NCBI RefSeq assembly: GCF_018127965.1 | Contig: NZ_CP072349.1 | Coordinates: forward strand, 500,001-564,000 | Direction of reading: 5' to 3' | From: Prevotella melaninogenica | GTDB lineage: Bacteria; Bacteroidota; Bacteroidia; Bacteroidales; Bacteroidaceae | DNA: 64,000 bases | In this document: piece after piece, positions 44,406 to 52,905 of the stretch | How positions within the stretch are numbered: position 1 is the stretch's first letter | Layout of the letters: each line of letters opens with the position of its first letter | Made by a program: the position numbers and the translations under genes | Notes under the pieces: generated by a model | Seen by the model: the letters and a program-made list of their open reading frames with translations, nothing else | Database searches by the model: none | What the model was told of the DNA's origin: nothing

Positions 44406-46523
44406 ATGCTGAATTTATCTCAATATTTCCCGATAACCGACCCGACATTGATTTTCTTTGTTGTTCTGCTGATGATATTGCTTTCGCCTATCATTATGGG
44501 ACGACTGCGCATTCCACATATCATCGGTATGGTGTTGGCAGGTGTCCTTGTTGGAAAATATGGACTGAATATTCTTGGTCGTGATGCCTCGTTTGAACTT
44601 TTTGGACGTGTAGGACTGTACTATATCATGTTCCTTGCAGGTCTGGAAATGGATATGGAGGGACTGAAGAAAAACCGTAATAGGGTGATGATTTTCGGTA
44701 TGTTGACCTTCCTTGTCCCCTTTGCAATGACCTATTTTATGGGTGTCAGTCTTTTGGGCTATATCCCTTTAGCATCGCTTCTGCTTGCGGCAATCATGGC
44801 ATCTAATACGTTGATAGCCTATCCGATAGTGGGACGATACGGATTGACACGACATACGAGTTCGACGCTGAGCGTGGGTTCGTCTATGATGGCGCTCTTT
44901 ATGGCTTTGATAGTCATGGCTTCCATCGTCAATTCGTTTCATGGCAATGGTGGCATACTCTTTTGGCTACTATTCATTTTGAAGTTTGTGGCTTATTGTG
45001 TGGGTTTGATTATGGTGATACCACGTGTGACGCGTTGGTTCCTTCGTCGATATTCTGACGCTGTGATGCAGTTTATCTTCATCCTTGCAGTGGTGTTTCT
45101 CTCGGCAGCTTTGTCAGATGCTGTGGGTTTAGAAGGAATCTTTGGAGCGTTCATGTCAGGTTTGATATTGAACCGATTTGTGCCAAAGGTGTCTCCATTG
45201 ATGAACCGTATAGAGTTTACGGGTAATGCACTCTTTATCCCTTACTTCCTTATCGGAGTAGGAATGCTGATTAATGTACGCTTGCTTTTTGCAGGAAGTA
45301 AGATACTTTGGGTTGTATTCTGTATCGTCTTCTTCGGTACTTTGGGTAAGGCTGTAGCTGCTTATTTGGCAGCTCGTATCTTCCGTATGTCTTGGTTGGC
45401 TGGTCACATGATGTTTGGTTTGACCAGCGCCCATGCAGCTGGTGCTATTGCGATGGTGATGGTAGGGCGTAGATTAGAGGTGGCACCAGGTCAATATCTC
45501 TTTGGTGACGAGGTGCTGAATGGAATTGTAATTATGATACTCTTTACCTGTGTCATCTCAACCGTCATTACAGAACGTGCTGCACAACGCCTCCGTTTGC
45601 AGGAAAAGGAAGATCAGAATATGATGAAGAACCTTGATGATGAGAAGATTCTGATTCCTGTGAAGTATCCAGAGTATTCTGATAACCTCGTAACTATGGC
45701 TACATTGATGCGTAATCCACGTTTGAAACGAGAGTTAGTGGCATTGAATGTCGTATATGATGATGTGAATATGCGCCATAATCAGGCAGAGGGACAGCGT
45801 TTGTTGGACCATCTTTGCCATTTGGCGAGTGCGTCAGATGTACCGATGGTGACGCAGGTACGTGTTGCTGCGAATATTGCCAATGGTATTAAACATGCTT
45901 TTAAAGAGTTTCAGGCGTCAGAGATTCTGATGGGATTACACTTCCATAAGGAGATTAATCGTAGCTTCTGGGGAGAATTTACACGAAGTCTATACAATGG
46001 TTTGAGCCGTCAGATTATCGTGACACGTATCTTGCAACCACTGAATACAATTCGCAGAATACAAGTAGCAATCCCTTCTCGTGCTGAGTTTGAACCAGGT
46101 TTTTACCGTTGGTTGGAACGATTGGCGCGTATGGCAGGCAACTTGGAGTGTCGTATAGCTTTCCATGGACGTAACGAAACGTTGCAACTTGTCAATGAGT
46201 TTATTCGCAATCGCTTCCCAAGTGTTAGGGCTGAATATGAAGAGATGGCGCATTGGAAGGATTTACCAACGCTTGGTTCGCAGGTTCGAGAGGACCACCT
46301 CTTTGTCATAGTGACAGCACGTAAGGGTACGATATCTTATAAGACGGCAATGGAAAGACTTCCTGAAGAACTGAATAAGTTTATTAAAGGCAAGACAATC
46401 ATGATTATCTTCCCAGATCAGTATGGTAGTGAGATGGATGACATGACCTTTGCTCAGCCACAGCATACGGAGGAACGCAGTGCTTATGAGGCTGTAAGAG
46501 AGTGGATTCATAATAAGGTGTAA
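44406..46523 (+). CDS. cation:proton antiporter (CPA2/Kef type) with cytoplasmic USP-like domain
   Basis: 705 residues. The first ~390 contain about 12 membrane segments with CPA2 landmarks: RIPHIIGMVLAGVLVGKYGL (~34-53), YYIMFLAGLEMDMEGLKKN and DAVGLEGIFGAFMSGLILNR. The last ~310 residues are soluble; two halves (~415-545 and ~550-705) resemble universal stress protein folds (VALNVVYDD, ASEILMGLHFH, VAIPSRAEFEPGF). It exchanges Na+ or K+ for protons. USP-like tails usually bind nucleotides and gate transport. lolD follows after an R5 repeat. Confidence 0.9.
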   Translation: MLNLSQYFPITDPTLIFFVVLLMILLSPIIMGRLRIPHIIGMVLAGVLVGKYGLNILGRDASFELFGRVGLYYIMFLAGLEMDMEGLKKNRNRVMIFGMLTFLVPFAMTYFMGVSLLGYIPLASLLLAAIMASNTLIAYPIVGRYGLTRHTSSTLSVGSSMMALFMALIVMASIVNSFHGNGGILFWLLFILKFVAYCVGLIMVIPRVTRWFLRRYSDAVMQFIFILAVVFLSAALSDAVGLEGIFGAFMSGLILNRFVPKVSPLMNRIEFTGNALFIPYFLIGVGMLINVRLLFAGSKILWVVFCIVFFGTLGKAVAAYLAARIFRMSWLAGHMMFGLTSAHAAGAIAMVMVGRRLEVAPGQYLFGDEVLNGIVIMILFTCVISTVITERAAQRLRLQEKEDQNMMKNLDDEKILIPVKYPEYSDNLVTMATLMRNPRLKRELVALNVVYDDVNMRHNQAEGQRLLDHLCHLASASDVPMVTQVRVAANIANGIKHAFKEFQASEILMGLHFHKEINRSFWGEFTRSLYNGLSRQIIVTRILQPLNTIRRIQVAIPSRAEFEPGFYRWLERLARMAGNLECRIAFHGRNETLQLVNEFIRNRFPSVRAEYEEMAHWKDLPTLGSQVREDHLFVIVTARKGTISYKTAMERLPEELNKFIKGKTIMIIFPDQYGSEMDDMTFAQPQHTEERSAYEAVREWIHNKV

Positions 46524-46526
46524 GAG

Positions 46527-46584
46527 GATATTAGGCTAATAAGGCTAATAAGCCCAATTAGGCTAATAAGTCTAATAGCCCCAA
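46527..46584. repeat. R5 repeat
   Basis: Six units: TTAGGCTAATAAGGCTAATA, AGCCCAATTAGGCTAATAAG and TCTAATAGCCCCAATA, filling the gap between the antiporter and lolD. Confidence 0.65.
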
Positions 46585-46598
46585 TAAAAGAATAGAAT

Positions 46599-47273
46599 AT
46601 GATAGATATTAAGAACATAACTAAAAGCTTTGGCTCGCTTCAAGTGTTGAAGGGTATTGACCTTCGTATTGAGAAGGGAGAGGTTGTCAGTATTGTTGGT
46701 CCATCTGGAGCTGGTAAGACCACCTTGTTACAGATACTTGGAACGCTGGACAAGCCAGATAGTGGTTCTATTATTGTGGATAGTATTGATGTGGGCAGCC
46801 TGTCAGCTGGTAAGTTGAGTGATTTCCGCAACCAGCACTTAGGTTTTGTCTTCCAGTTTCATCAGCTTCTTCCAGAGTTTACCGCTCTTGAGAATATTAT
46901 GATTCCTGCTTATATTGCAGGCAAGAAGAATAAGGAAGCACGTCAGCGTGCTGAAGAATTATTGGAATTTATGGGCTTGAGTGATCGTGCTAATCATAAG
47001 CCTAACGAACTTTCTGGTGGTGAGAAGCAGCGTGTAGCAGTAGCTCGTGCGTTGGTAAACAACCCTGCTGTCATCCTTGCCGATGAGCCTTCGGGTAGTT
47101 TGGACAGTAAGAACAAGCAGGAACTGCACCAACTCTTCTTCGATCTCCGTGATAAGTTCGGTCAGACCTTCGTTATCGTTACACACGATGAGGGACTTGC
47201 ACAGATAACAGATAGAACGATACATCTTAAAGATGGCTTGATACAGAATGACATTTGTCAAGAGACAGAATGA
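46599..47273 (+). CDS. lolD: LolD-type ABC ATPase (lipoprotein release)
   Basis: 224 residues. Walker [20 protein letters not shown]-loop [18 protein letters not shown], signature [17 protein letters not shown], Walker [13 protein letters not shown] and the H-loop [22 protein letters not shown] is characteristic of LolD in the MacB/LolD family. It would power release of lipoproteins with LolC/E partners not in this window. Its last codons lie inside the left inverted repeat of the GxxExxY cassette, whose insertion therefore supplied or overlapped the stop. Confidence 0.88.
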   Translation: MIDIKNITKSFGSLQVLKGIDLRIEKGEVVSIVGPSGAGKTTLLQILGTLDKPDSGSIIVDSIDVGSLSAGKLSDFRNQHLGFVFQFHQLLPEFTALENIMIPAYIAGKKNKEARQRAEELLEFMGLSDRANHKPNELSGGEKQRVAVARALVNNPAVILADEPSGSLDSKNKQELHQLFFDLRDKFGQTFVIVTHDEGLAQITDRTIHLKDGLIQNDICQETE

Positions 47274-47805
47274 CATAAAGACATATCTTTTAATGACATA
47301 TTCTATATAGATTATGTTGGCTGACAATAAACTTAATTAATACTAATCGCATGATGAACATAGAAGAACTTATAAAGTTGATAATTAACAAAGCCTATGA
47401 AGTTCGAAGCTATTTGGTGGCTGGATACTTAGAGAGTGTATATAAGAAAGCATTACTGATAGAACTCAGAGAAGCTGGACTTAAAGTGGAGGATGAAGTA
47501 GAAATGCCTGTTCGATATAAAGGATATATTATAGGTGATTTCAGAGCAGATATTGTTGTAGAAGGATGTGTTATCATCGAACTAAAAGCAGTTGCTCAGT
47601 TACTTCCAGCACACGCAATTCAATTGGTAAACTACCTTTCAGTAGCTGGAGTAGATAATGGGCTGCTTATAAACTTTGGTGCTGCAGAGAGATTAGAAAT
47701 AAAACGCAAGTACAGAGTTTATAGTCCTCATTCCTAAAAGAAAATAGCATTTAGGCTCAGCAAAATAAATATGTCATTGAAAAAATATGTCTTTATGTCA
47801 TTCTG
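47266..47805. mobile_element. 540-bp cassette with ~37-bp inverted ends carrying a GxxExxY gene
   Basis: The left end (47266-47302) reads CAGAATGACATAAAGACATA and goes on to AATGACATATT. The right end (47768-47805), read on the minus strand, has the same CAGAATGACATAAAGACATA and AATGACATATT. Over ~37 bases only a few positions differ. The only gene inside is GxxExxY. No transposase is encoded and no clear target duplication is seen. Confidence 0.6.
47351..47737 (+). CDS. GxxExxY protein (PDDEXK-like nuclease fold)
   Basis: 128 residues. The family name motif is visible as GYLESVYKKAL (~24-34), followed by the PDDEXK-type core FRADIVVEG and VIIELKAV (~60-76), where Asp and Glu-x-Lys are the expected catalytic residues. 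QLVNYLSVAG and LLINFG close the fold. GxxExxY proteins are frequent in Bacteroidetes, patchily distributed, and of unknown function. The gene lies alone within inverted repeats. MMN or MN may start it. Confidence 0.88.
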   Translation: MMNIEELIKLIINKAYEVRSYLVAGYLESVYKKALLIELREAGLKVEDEVEMPVRYKGYIIGDFRADIVVEGCVIIELKAVAQLLPAHAIQLVNYLSVAGVDNGLLINFGAAERLEIKRKYRVYSPHS

Positions 47806-47831
47806 GCTTAGGCACTTAAATATTGAACATT

Positions 47832-48692
47832 ATGTCTAAAATAAAGCTTGGAGCATACAATACGCTCACAGTACTGAAGATTGCCTTACGTGAAGGCAAT
47901 GGTGATCCATTCGGAATCTACCTTGATGGTGGACCGGCTGGTGAGATACTCATGCCTCAGAAGTATGTCCCAGAGGGCACAGAGATTGGGGATGAACTGG
48001 AAGTGTTTGTTTATCTTGACCAGGATGAACGACCGATTGCTACTACTGAGGAACCTTTGGCTCAGGTAGGCGACTTCGCTTACTTGGAGTGTTCGTGGGT
48101 GAATGAGTATGGTGCATTCCTCTCTTGGGGTGTGATGAAAGACCTCTTCTGTCCTTTCCGTGAACAGAAGAAGCGTATGACTATCGGCAATAGCTATATT
48201 GTTTATATTCATCTTGACGAAGAAAGCTATCGTCTTGTTGCCTCTGCAAAGGTAGAGCATTATCTTGATGAACAGCCACGAGGTTATAAGCATGGACAAG
48301 AAGTTGACTTGTTGATATGGCAGAAGACCGACCTTGGCTTCAAAGTTATTGTCGATAATAAGTATCCTGGTCTTATCTATGAGGATCAGGTGTTCCAATA
48401 TGTTCATACTGGTGACCGTCTAAAGGGTTATATCTCAACAGTACGTCGTGATGGTAAGATTGATTGTACACTTCAACCAACTGGACAACAGCATGCGGAA
48501 GGCTTTGCAGAGGTCCTGCTTCAATATCTGAAAGATAACGATGGGGTATGTGATCTTGGTGATAAGAGTGAAGCAGAGGATATTAAACGTCGTTTTCAGG
48601 TGTCGAAGAAGGTGTATAAACGCGCTGTTGGCGACCTCTATAAACGTCATTTGATTACGGTTGAACCCCTGTCAATACGCTTAGTAAAATAG
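47832..48692 (+). CDS. S1-domain RNA-binding protein, CvfB family
   Basis: 286 residues from MSKIKLGAYN (a TTG 3 codons earlier is ignored). Two or three S1-like OB folds are visible: VLKIALREGNGDPFGIYLDG with EILMPQKYVPEG (~10-50), then LECSWVNEYGAFLSWGVMKD with LFCPFREQ (~85-115) and a third with KYPGLIYEDQVFQ (~175-190). The last ~65 residues form the winged helix (FQVSKKVYKRAVGDLYKR). This is the CvfB/YitL layout. It binds RNA and affects virulence genes in staphylococci. It lies just beyond the GxxExxY cassette. Confidence 0.88.
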   Translation: MSKIKLGAYNTLTVLKIALREGNGDPFGIYLDGGPAGEILMPQKYVPEGTEIGDELEVFVYLDQDERPIATTEEPLAQVGDFAYLECSWVNEYGAFLSWGVMKDLFCPFREQKKRMTIGNSYIVYIHLDEESYRLVASAKVEHYLDEQPRGYKHGQEVDLLIWQKTDLGFKVIVDNKYPGLIYEDQVFQYVHTGDRLKGYISTVRRDGKIDCTLQPTGQQHAEGFAEVLLQYLKDNDGVCDLGDKSEAEDIKRRFQVSKKVYKRAVGDLYKRHLITVEPLSIRLVK

Positions 48693-48720
48693 AATTGACC
48701 CTTTTTCTCAATTTTTTTCG

Positions 48721-48793
48721 TACTTTTGTAGAAGATAGGCTGCACTCGACAAAATGAAAGCAAGCTTTTTTGTTCTCATTTGCACTATCTTTG
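48721..48793 (+). promoter_or_regulatory. two -7 boxes before tcdA
   Basis: TACTTTTG (48721-48728) and TATCTTTG (48786-48793). The second gives a leader of about 25 bases; the first a leader of about 90. Confidence 0.55.
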
Positions 48794-48822
48794 CACTCTA
48801 AATAAAGGATAATAATAAAACA

Positions 48823-49707
48823 ATGCAGAATCAATTTTCAAGAACCCAACTTCTTCTTGGTAAGCCCGCTATCGATACGCTTAATGGTAGTCGTGTCGCA
48901 GTCTTCGGTGTAGGAGGTGTTGGTGGATATGCAGTAGAAGTATTGGCACGTAGTGGCGTGGGAGCTATTGATGTTATTGATGACGACCGTGTTTGTCTAA
49001 CGAATGTCAATCGACAACTTCTTGCTACCACTCGAACAGTGGGAAAGCATAAAGTAGATATTGCTGAAGAGCGCATTCATTCAATCAATCCACGATGTAT
49101 CGTGCGGAAATATCAGACATTCTATTTGCCTGATAATGCCGATCAGTTCGATTTCTCTCATTATGATTATGTCATTGATTGTATTGATACTGTAACAGCT
49201 AAGCTTGATCTTATCTATCGTTGTCACGAAATGAATATCCCATTGCTATCCTGTATGGGTGCTGCTTATAAACTTGATGCCACACAGTTCCGTGTAACTG
49301 ACATCTTCAAGACTATCAACGACCCATTGGCGAAGGTGATTCGTAAGAAACTTCGTAAGACAAAGATTAAGCATCTTAAAGTAGTATACAGTCCTGAAGA
49401 ACCGCTTGAGAGTATCGAACAACCAGAAATCTCTTGCCGTTTCCATTGTATCTGTCCCGATAAGGATATGCGTAAATGTACTGACCGTCATACTATTCCA
49501 AGTTCTAATGCGTGGGTACCAGCTGCAGCTGGACTTATTGCAGGTGGAGAAGCTGTGAAAGATCTTGTCAATCTTGCCAACACTATGCGTATCCGTCCTG
49601 AAGATGAGGCTACAAGTGAGCCTGCTCGTATCGCCCATGAACGTGCTGCAAAGATGTTGGAAGAGCATAAACGTCTTAAGGCTGAGAAGGCTGCAGCAGT
49701 CAAATAA
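48823..49707 (+). CDS. tcdA: tRNA threonylcarbamoyladenosine dehydratase
   Basis: 294 residues. ThiF/E1-like nucleotide-binding motif FGVGGVGGYAVEVLARSGVG (~28-47), then DDDRVCLTNVNRQLLAT (~53-69) and IDCIDTVTAK (~125-134). This family (TcdA/CsdL) uses ATP to cyclise t6A37 in tRNA to ct6A. A C-terminal Lys/Glu tail is typical. Cys residues in CHCICPDK-like CRFHCICPDKDMRKC are unusual in number and may bind metal or a partner. Confidence 0.9.
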   Translation: MQNQFSRTQLLLGKPAIDTLNGSRVAVFGVGGVGGYAVEVLARSGVGAIDVIDDDRVCLTNVNRQLLATTRTVGKHKVDIAEERIHSINPRCIVRKYQTFYLPDNADQFDFSHYDYVIDCIDTVTAKLDLIYRCHEMNIPLLSCMGAAYKLDATQFRVTDIFKTINDPLAKVIRKKLRKTKIKHLKVVYSPEEPLESIEQPEISCRFHCICPDKDMRKCTDRHTIPSSNAWVPAAAGLIAGGEAVKDLVNLANTMRIRPEDEATSEPARIAHERAAKMLEEHKRLKAEKAAAVK

Positions 49708-49918
49708 TGAGATTAAATTCAATATATAAAAGGGATATAAGTCCTTCTCTTTTCATTGAAAGCATATAGTTCTAAAACAACTATATAGAATATTAAAAGG
49801 ATATTTGGTGACGTTCTGTTTCCAGATGTCCTTTATTTTATTGTCGTTTTTCAGGTATACGATGATGTCACATATAAATAAATGCGGAATCTTTCTCTGT
49901 GATTAATTTTGAAAATAG

Positions 49919-50003
49919 TTTGCTGTCATTTTTAATATTTCGTATATCGCCTTTATATCCAGCGTGTTATGTCTTGTGTTGGCGTGATAGCAGTGACAGC
50001 AAA
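49919..50003. repeat. R3 element, copy C
   Basis: Ends TTTGCTGTCA and TGACAGCAAA, 85 bases. The gap 49708-50130 contains only this element. Confidence 0.7.
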
Positions 50004-50139
50004 TTTGAATATGCTGTATGTGAGGATATTCTAAGGAGTAATGTCATTAAATATTTTATTTTGGACTTATTATAGTTTTCAATTTTAAGTGGAAAACTTT
50101 GATTATATAGTAAAAACTACGATAATTATTTGTCATTTG

Positions 50140-50267
50140 TATTTTTTCTATAACTTTGTACTTGATGATTCTGGAATGAGTAGCAAGCAAAAAAGGCTTT
50201 ACAACTTCTTGAGAAAAAGCATGATATAGAAATACTTAGTGAATCAGAAATTTTAAATAGGCTTTAA
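50140..50267 (+). pseudogene. small frameshifted remnant resembling a BRCT C-terminus
   Basis: One frame reads NFVLDDSGMSSKQKRLYNFL then RK, and adding one A in the run at 50213-50218 continues KHDIEILSESEILNRL to a stop 3 bases before the next gene. The SSK-x-KR...I-ILSE-E-L pattern resembles the last 30 residues of BRCT domains. As it stands, the ATG at 50176 gives only 17 codons. A -7-like TAACTTTG (50151-50158) overlaps it, so the stretch may be just a promoter and leader for the next gene. Confidence 0.3.
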
Positions 50268-50270
50268 GTA

Positions 50271-50735
50271 ATGGATAATAATGAAGGAAGTGGGACTTAT
50301 TCTGTCTTAATAGGTCTTGGTGCTATTGTTTGTATTGGTATGATTATTTTTAATAGTTGTTCTGGTAGGAATAGAGAAGTTCAACCAACTTCTCAAGTAG
50401 ATACTGTCTTGCCTATATTTGATAGCATACCTATAAGAGACAGTAGTTACTCATACTCAGTTCCTTCTGTGGTGCCAAGTCAATCTGTGAATTCAAGTAG
50501 TGAATATAGTACCCCAGATGATGCCTATGATGAAGGCTACTCTGATGGTTACGAACAAGGTAGGGAAGATGGGAGGAAAGGATATGCTTATGGTGCAAGA
50601 TATGATGATTCAAATAACTATGATAATTATCTTGAAACAAAGTATCAGGAGGGTTACGAAGAAGGCTATGATGAAGGCTACTCAGATGATAAATCTGCCT
50701 ATGAAGAAGATGAAGAAGGTGAGAATGATGAGTAG
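50271..50735 (+). CDS. membrane-anchored protein with GY-rich acidic repeats
   Basis: 154 residues. One membrane helix near the N-terminus (YSVLIGLGAIVCIGMIIF) contains or is followed by Cys in NSCSG. A Ser/Val-rich linker leads to a C-terminal region of repeated YxxGYxxG units (DEGYSDGYEQGREDGRKGY, EGYEEGYDEGYSDD) and an acidic end. Such repeats occur in several bacterial surface or membrane proteins, but no function is assigned. It is probably expressed from the box at 50151. Confidence 0.6.
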   Translation: MDNNEGSGTYSVLIGLGAIVCIGMIIFNSCSGRNREVQPTSQVDTVLPIFDSIPIRDSSYSYSVPSVVPSQSVNSSSEYSTPDDAYDEGYSDGYEQGREDGRKGYAYGARYDDSNNYDNYLETKYQEGYEEGYDEGYSDDKSAYEEDEEGENDE

Positions 50736-50908
50736 TTTTGTGCGGTTATGTCCAATTAATAAGTGCTTTTATTACTTATAGTTTATAATGTTGTCCCATT
50801 TGATAGCTCTTTATATTCCTAACTGGCAAAATAATGCAATGTAAATAAAAACGCTGTATGCCAATGACAAAGAGCTATAATACGAACTTATAAGTTATGT
50901 GTTAATGC

Positions 50909-50955
50909 TCAGCACATATTGTGCGGATGCTTAGCACCAGTGGTGCGGAGGGTAA
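50909..50955. repeat. R4 palindromes, third cluster
   Basis: TCAGCACATATTGTGCGGATG and TTAGCACCAGTGGTGCGGAG, two units. The rest of the gap 50736-51048 shows nothing more. Confidence 0.55.
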
Positions 50956-51048
50956 ACTCCCTATGCAAATGGCTCTTTGTGGTAGGGAGTAACTTATAGA
51001 ATAACCTGTGTTTTCAGTGAAACTGCAGGGAAGGTATAAGGGATATTA

Positions 51049-51594
51049 TTACCAGTTAATTCCAAATCCGATACTTGCAAAGATGACAGTTCGGTCTTTG
51101 TAGAGATTTGTTCGTGAGTTGTAATGGCGGATGCCCAATCCGAATCTTGGCTTGATTTTGCATGTCCCTAAGTCGGTGAACGCCATTGCCTCATAGTAGT
51201 CATATTTCCAATCACTATTTTTTCGTTTCATATTACTGCCATATCCGATTTGTGCACCAATATTACAATTCTCTTTGTGATAGACTACGTAGCCAAGATT
51301 TAAGCCTACAATGTGACTATGAGCATAGTCTTTAACACCATTTTCTTTAAAGAGAGCGATAGCGTTCTCATATCTAAGGTCTGCATATAGGTTATCGGTA
51401 ATATTATAACCTAAGTCGCAACAGAGTTCATAGGGCTTAAACTGTTTTGAAAGTCCTGTCCCTTGAACCTGCATTAAGGCCCTAAATGTCCCTTTCTGTG
51501 AGAATGCTGCTATTGGAATTAGTAATAGGAAAAGAAGGACAAGTCTTTGTTTCGTTTTCGAAACAAGGAAGTCTGCGTAAGATAGTTTTCTCAT
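51049..51594 (-). CDS. small outer-membrane beta-barrel protein
   Basis: 181 residues. A signal peptide (LVLLFLLLIPIAAFSQ) follows about 15 charged residues, so the real start may be further in. About eight alternating strands ending in aromatics are visible (YELCCDLGYNITDNLYADLRY, SHIVGLNLGYVVY, IFASIGFGINW at the very end with a terminal Trp), the mark of an outer-membrane barrel. Function is unknown. Confidence 0.7.
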   Translation of the reverse strand: MRKLSYADFLVSKTKQRLVLLFLLLIPIAAFSQKGTFRALMQVQGTGLSKQFKPYELCCDLGYNITDNLYADLRYENAIALFKENGVKDYAHSHIVGLNLGYVVYHKENCNIGAQIGYGSNMKRKNSDWKYDYYEAMAFTDLGTCKIKPRFGLGIRHYNSRTNLYKDRTVIFASIGFGINW

Positions 51595-51630
51595 TGTAAC
51601 TGGATTTAATTAAATAATTAATACTCGTTA

Positions 51631-51638
51631 CAAAAATA
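51631..51638 (-). promoter_or_regulatory. promoter -7 box for the barrel protein
   Basis: The minus strand reads TATTTTTG, 37 bases before the start. Confidence 0.5.
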
Positions 51639-51759
51639 GAAAATATAATATTACATGTCAAGTCTTTTTGGAGATATAGCTTGAAAGTTCTTTTAAAACG
51701 ACGTTCGGTTGTCGATAGGTAAGTGATACGTAGATTAGATGGGTTTGCATGTGAATAAG

Positions 51760-51844
51760 TTTGCTGTCATTTCTGTCACTCTCTATGAGTTCTTAAATGC
51801 TTAATATATAGGATCTTAATGAAAAATGTTAAAATGACAGCAAA
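51760..51844. repeat. R3 element, copy D
   Basis: Ends TTTGCTGTCA and TGACAGCAAA, 85 bases, exactly the length of copy C. The gap 51595-51925 holds nothing else. Confidence 0.7.
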
Positions 51845-51925
51845 TGAAATTATACTTCTACTTGGGTTAAAGCTTAACTCTTTGAAAGTATTATGGTATA
51901 ACGTAGAACACTCCCAACGAATGAT

Positions 51926-52597
51926 TTATTTTGCAGATGGTGTTTCGAATTCGTAAGTAACCTTTACGGCTTTGTCACGTGAAAGTTGTCCAGGGTTGGT
52001 TCCTGGTTCTCCTTCTGGTACTTCACGATGATAGAAGGCATAGAATTGAGTCCAAGCATCTAAGATTTTTCCGTTGTTATCGTGGAAAGACATTGGGATT
52101 GTTGAAAAAATAGGAAGCCCATGGTGGTCGACAAATGATTTCTGAATCAATTCGCTACAATAGATTTCTTTGTCATCAGGCATGTAGAAACGATCGTATG
52201 GTCGACCAAGGTAGCTTAATGCTTGTTTCATAGAAGTATTCATGTCACAGTCAACGATGACTCTGCCTACTGCAATGAGTGGCTTTCCTTCTTTTCCTTT
52301 GGCACGATTGAGGAAGTTGGTAAGAGGAGTAAGTGACACCGCTTTGCCGTAGGCTTCTAAAGCATAATCGGCACTATCCGTATGATGGAAGATAGCTACG
52401 TGGTCAATCTTTAGTCCATTAATACCTTGTGTTGCATCTGTGATAGGGTTACTTGTCTCCTTCACAACGAACATGAGGTCGCCTTCGTGTAAGTTACGTA
52501 ACGATATATCCTCATTTTGTAAGGAATCTGTAGAGCAGCCAACTAAGAGAATAAGGCACAGTAAGATGAGGTTTGATAGGATTTTCTTAAGTTTCAT
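51926..52597 (-). CDS. YiiX-type (permuted papain) lipoprotein hydrolase
   Basis: 223 residues. The lipobox is LLVGCS (Cys ~21). The core has GDLMFV, the catalytic His in IDHVAIFHH (~67) and the Cys in EIYCSELIQKSF (~147), in the circularly permuted NlpC/P60 order of the YiiX/YebB family. YALEAYGKAV and LGRPYDRFYMPDD also fit. Such enzymes cleave amide or acyl bonds in the envelope; the substrate is not readable. Confidence 0.82.
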   Translation of the reverse strand: MKLKKILSNLILLCLILLVGCSTDSLQNEDISLRNLHEGDLMFVVKETSNPITDATQGINGLKIDHVAIFHHTDSADYALEAYGKAVSLTPLTNFLNRAKGKEGKPLIAVGRVIVDCDMNTSMKQALSYLGRPYDRFYMPDDKEIYCSELIQKSFVDHHGLPIFSTIPMSFHDNNGKILDAWTQFYAFYHREVPEGEPGTNPGQLSRDKAVKVTYEFETPSAK

Positions 52598-52628
52598 GAT
52601 AATTTATTTTTATGTGTGTGTTATGTTT

Positions 52629-52826
52629 AACCCAAATCGGTCATTAGACTACAAAATGTATAGTTTTTATTACTATGATATTGTTTCCTAATATCTTTTA
52701 TTTTCTTATCGGCATCTTGTCCGTCTTTGTAACTTGACGTAGCCCGCTACGCCTACGTTGCAAAGCCAAACAATTTGCTCGATAATAAAACAAAATATGT
52801 TTAGGCTCTAATGATTGATTCGGGTT
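52629..52826. repeat. R2 element, copy b
   Basis: 198 bases with inverted ends AACCCAAATCGGTCATTAGA and TCTAATGATTGATTCGGGTT. It lies between the YiiX gene and the asnS terminator (gap 52598-52905) and codes for nothing. Confidence 0.75.
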
Positions 52827-52860
52827 TTAAGTTTCGTCGGGAGTGTTCTTATAGGTAAAT

Positions 52861-52895
52861 AAAAAGGCGACTATCTGTGTGGATAGTCGCCTTTT
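52861..52895. terminator. bidirectional terminator next to asnS
   Basis: GGCGACTATC (52866-52875) and GATAGTCGCC (52882-52891) with A-run before and T-run after. It ends asnS on the minus strand. Confidence 0.85.
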
Positions 52896-52905
52896 GTGTT
52901 TTATG

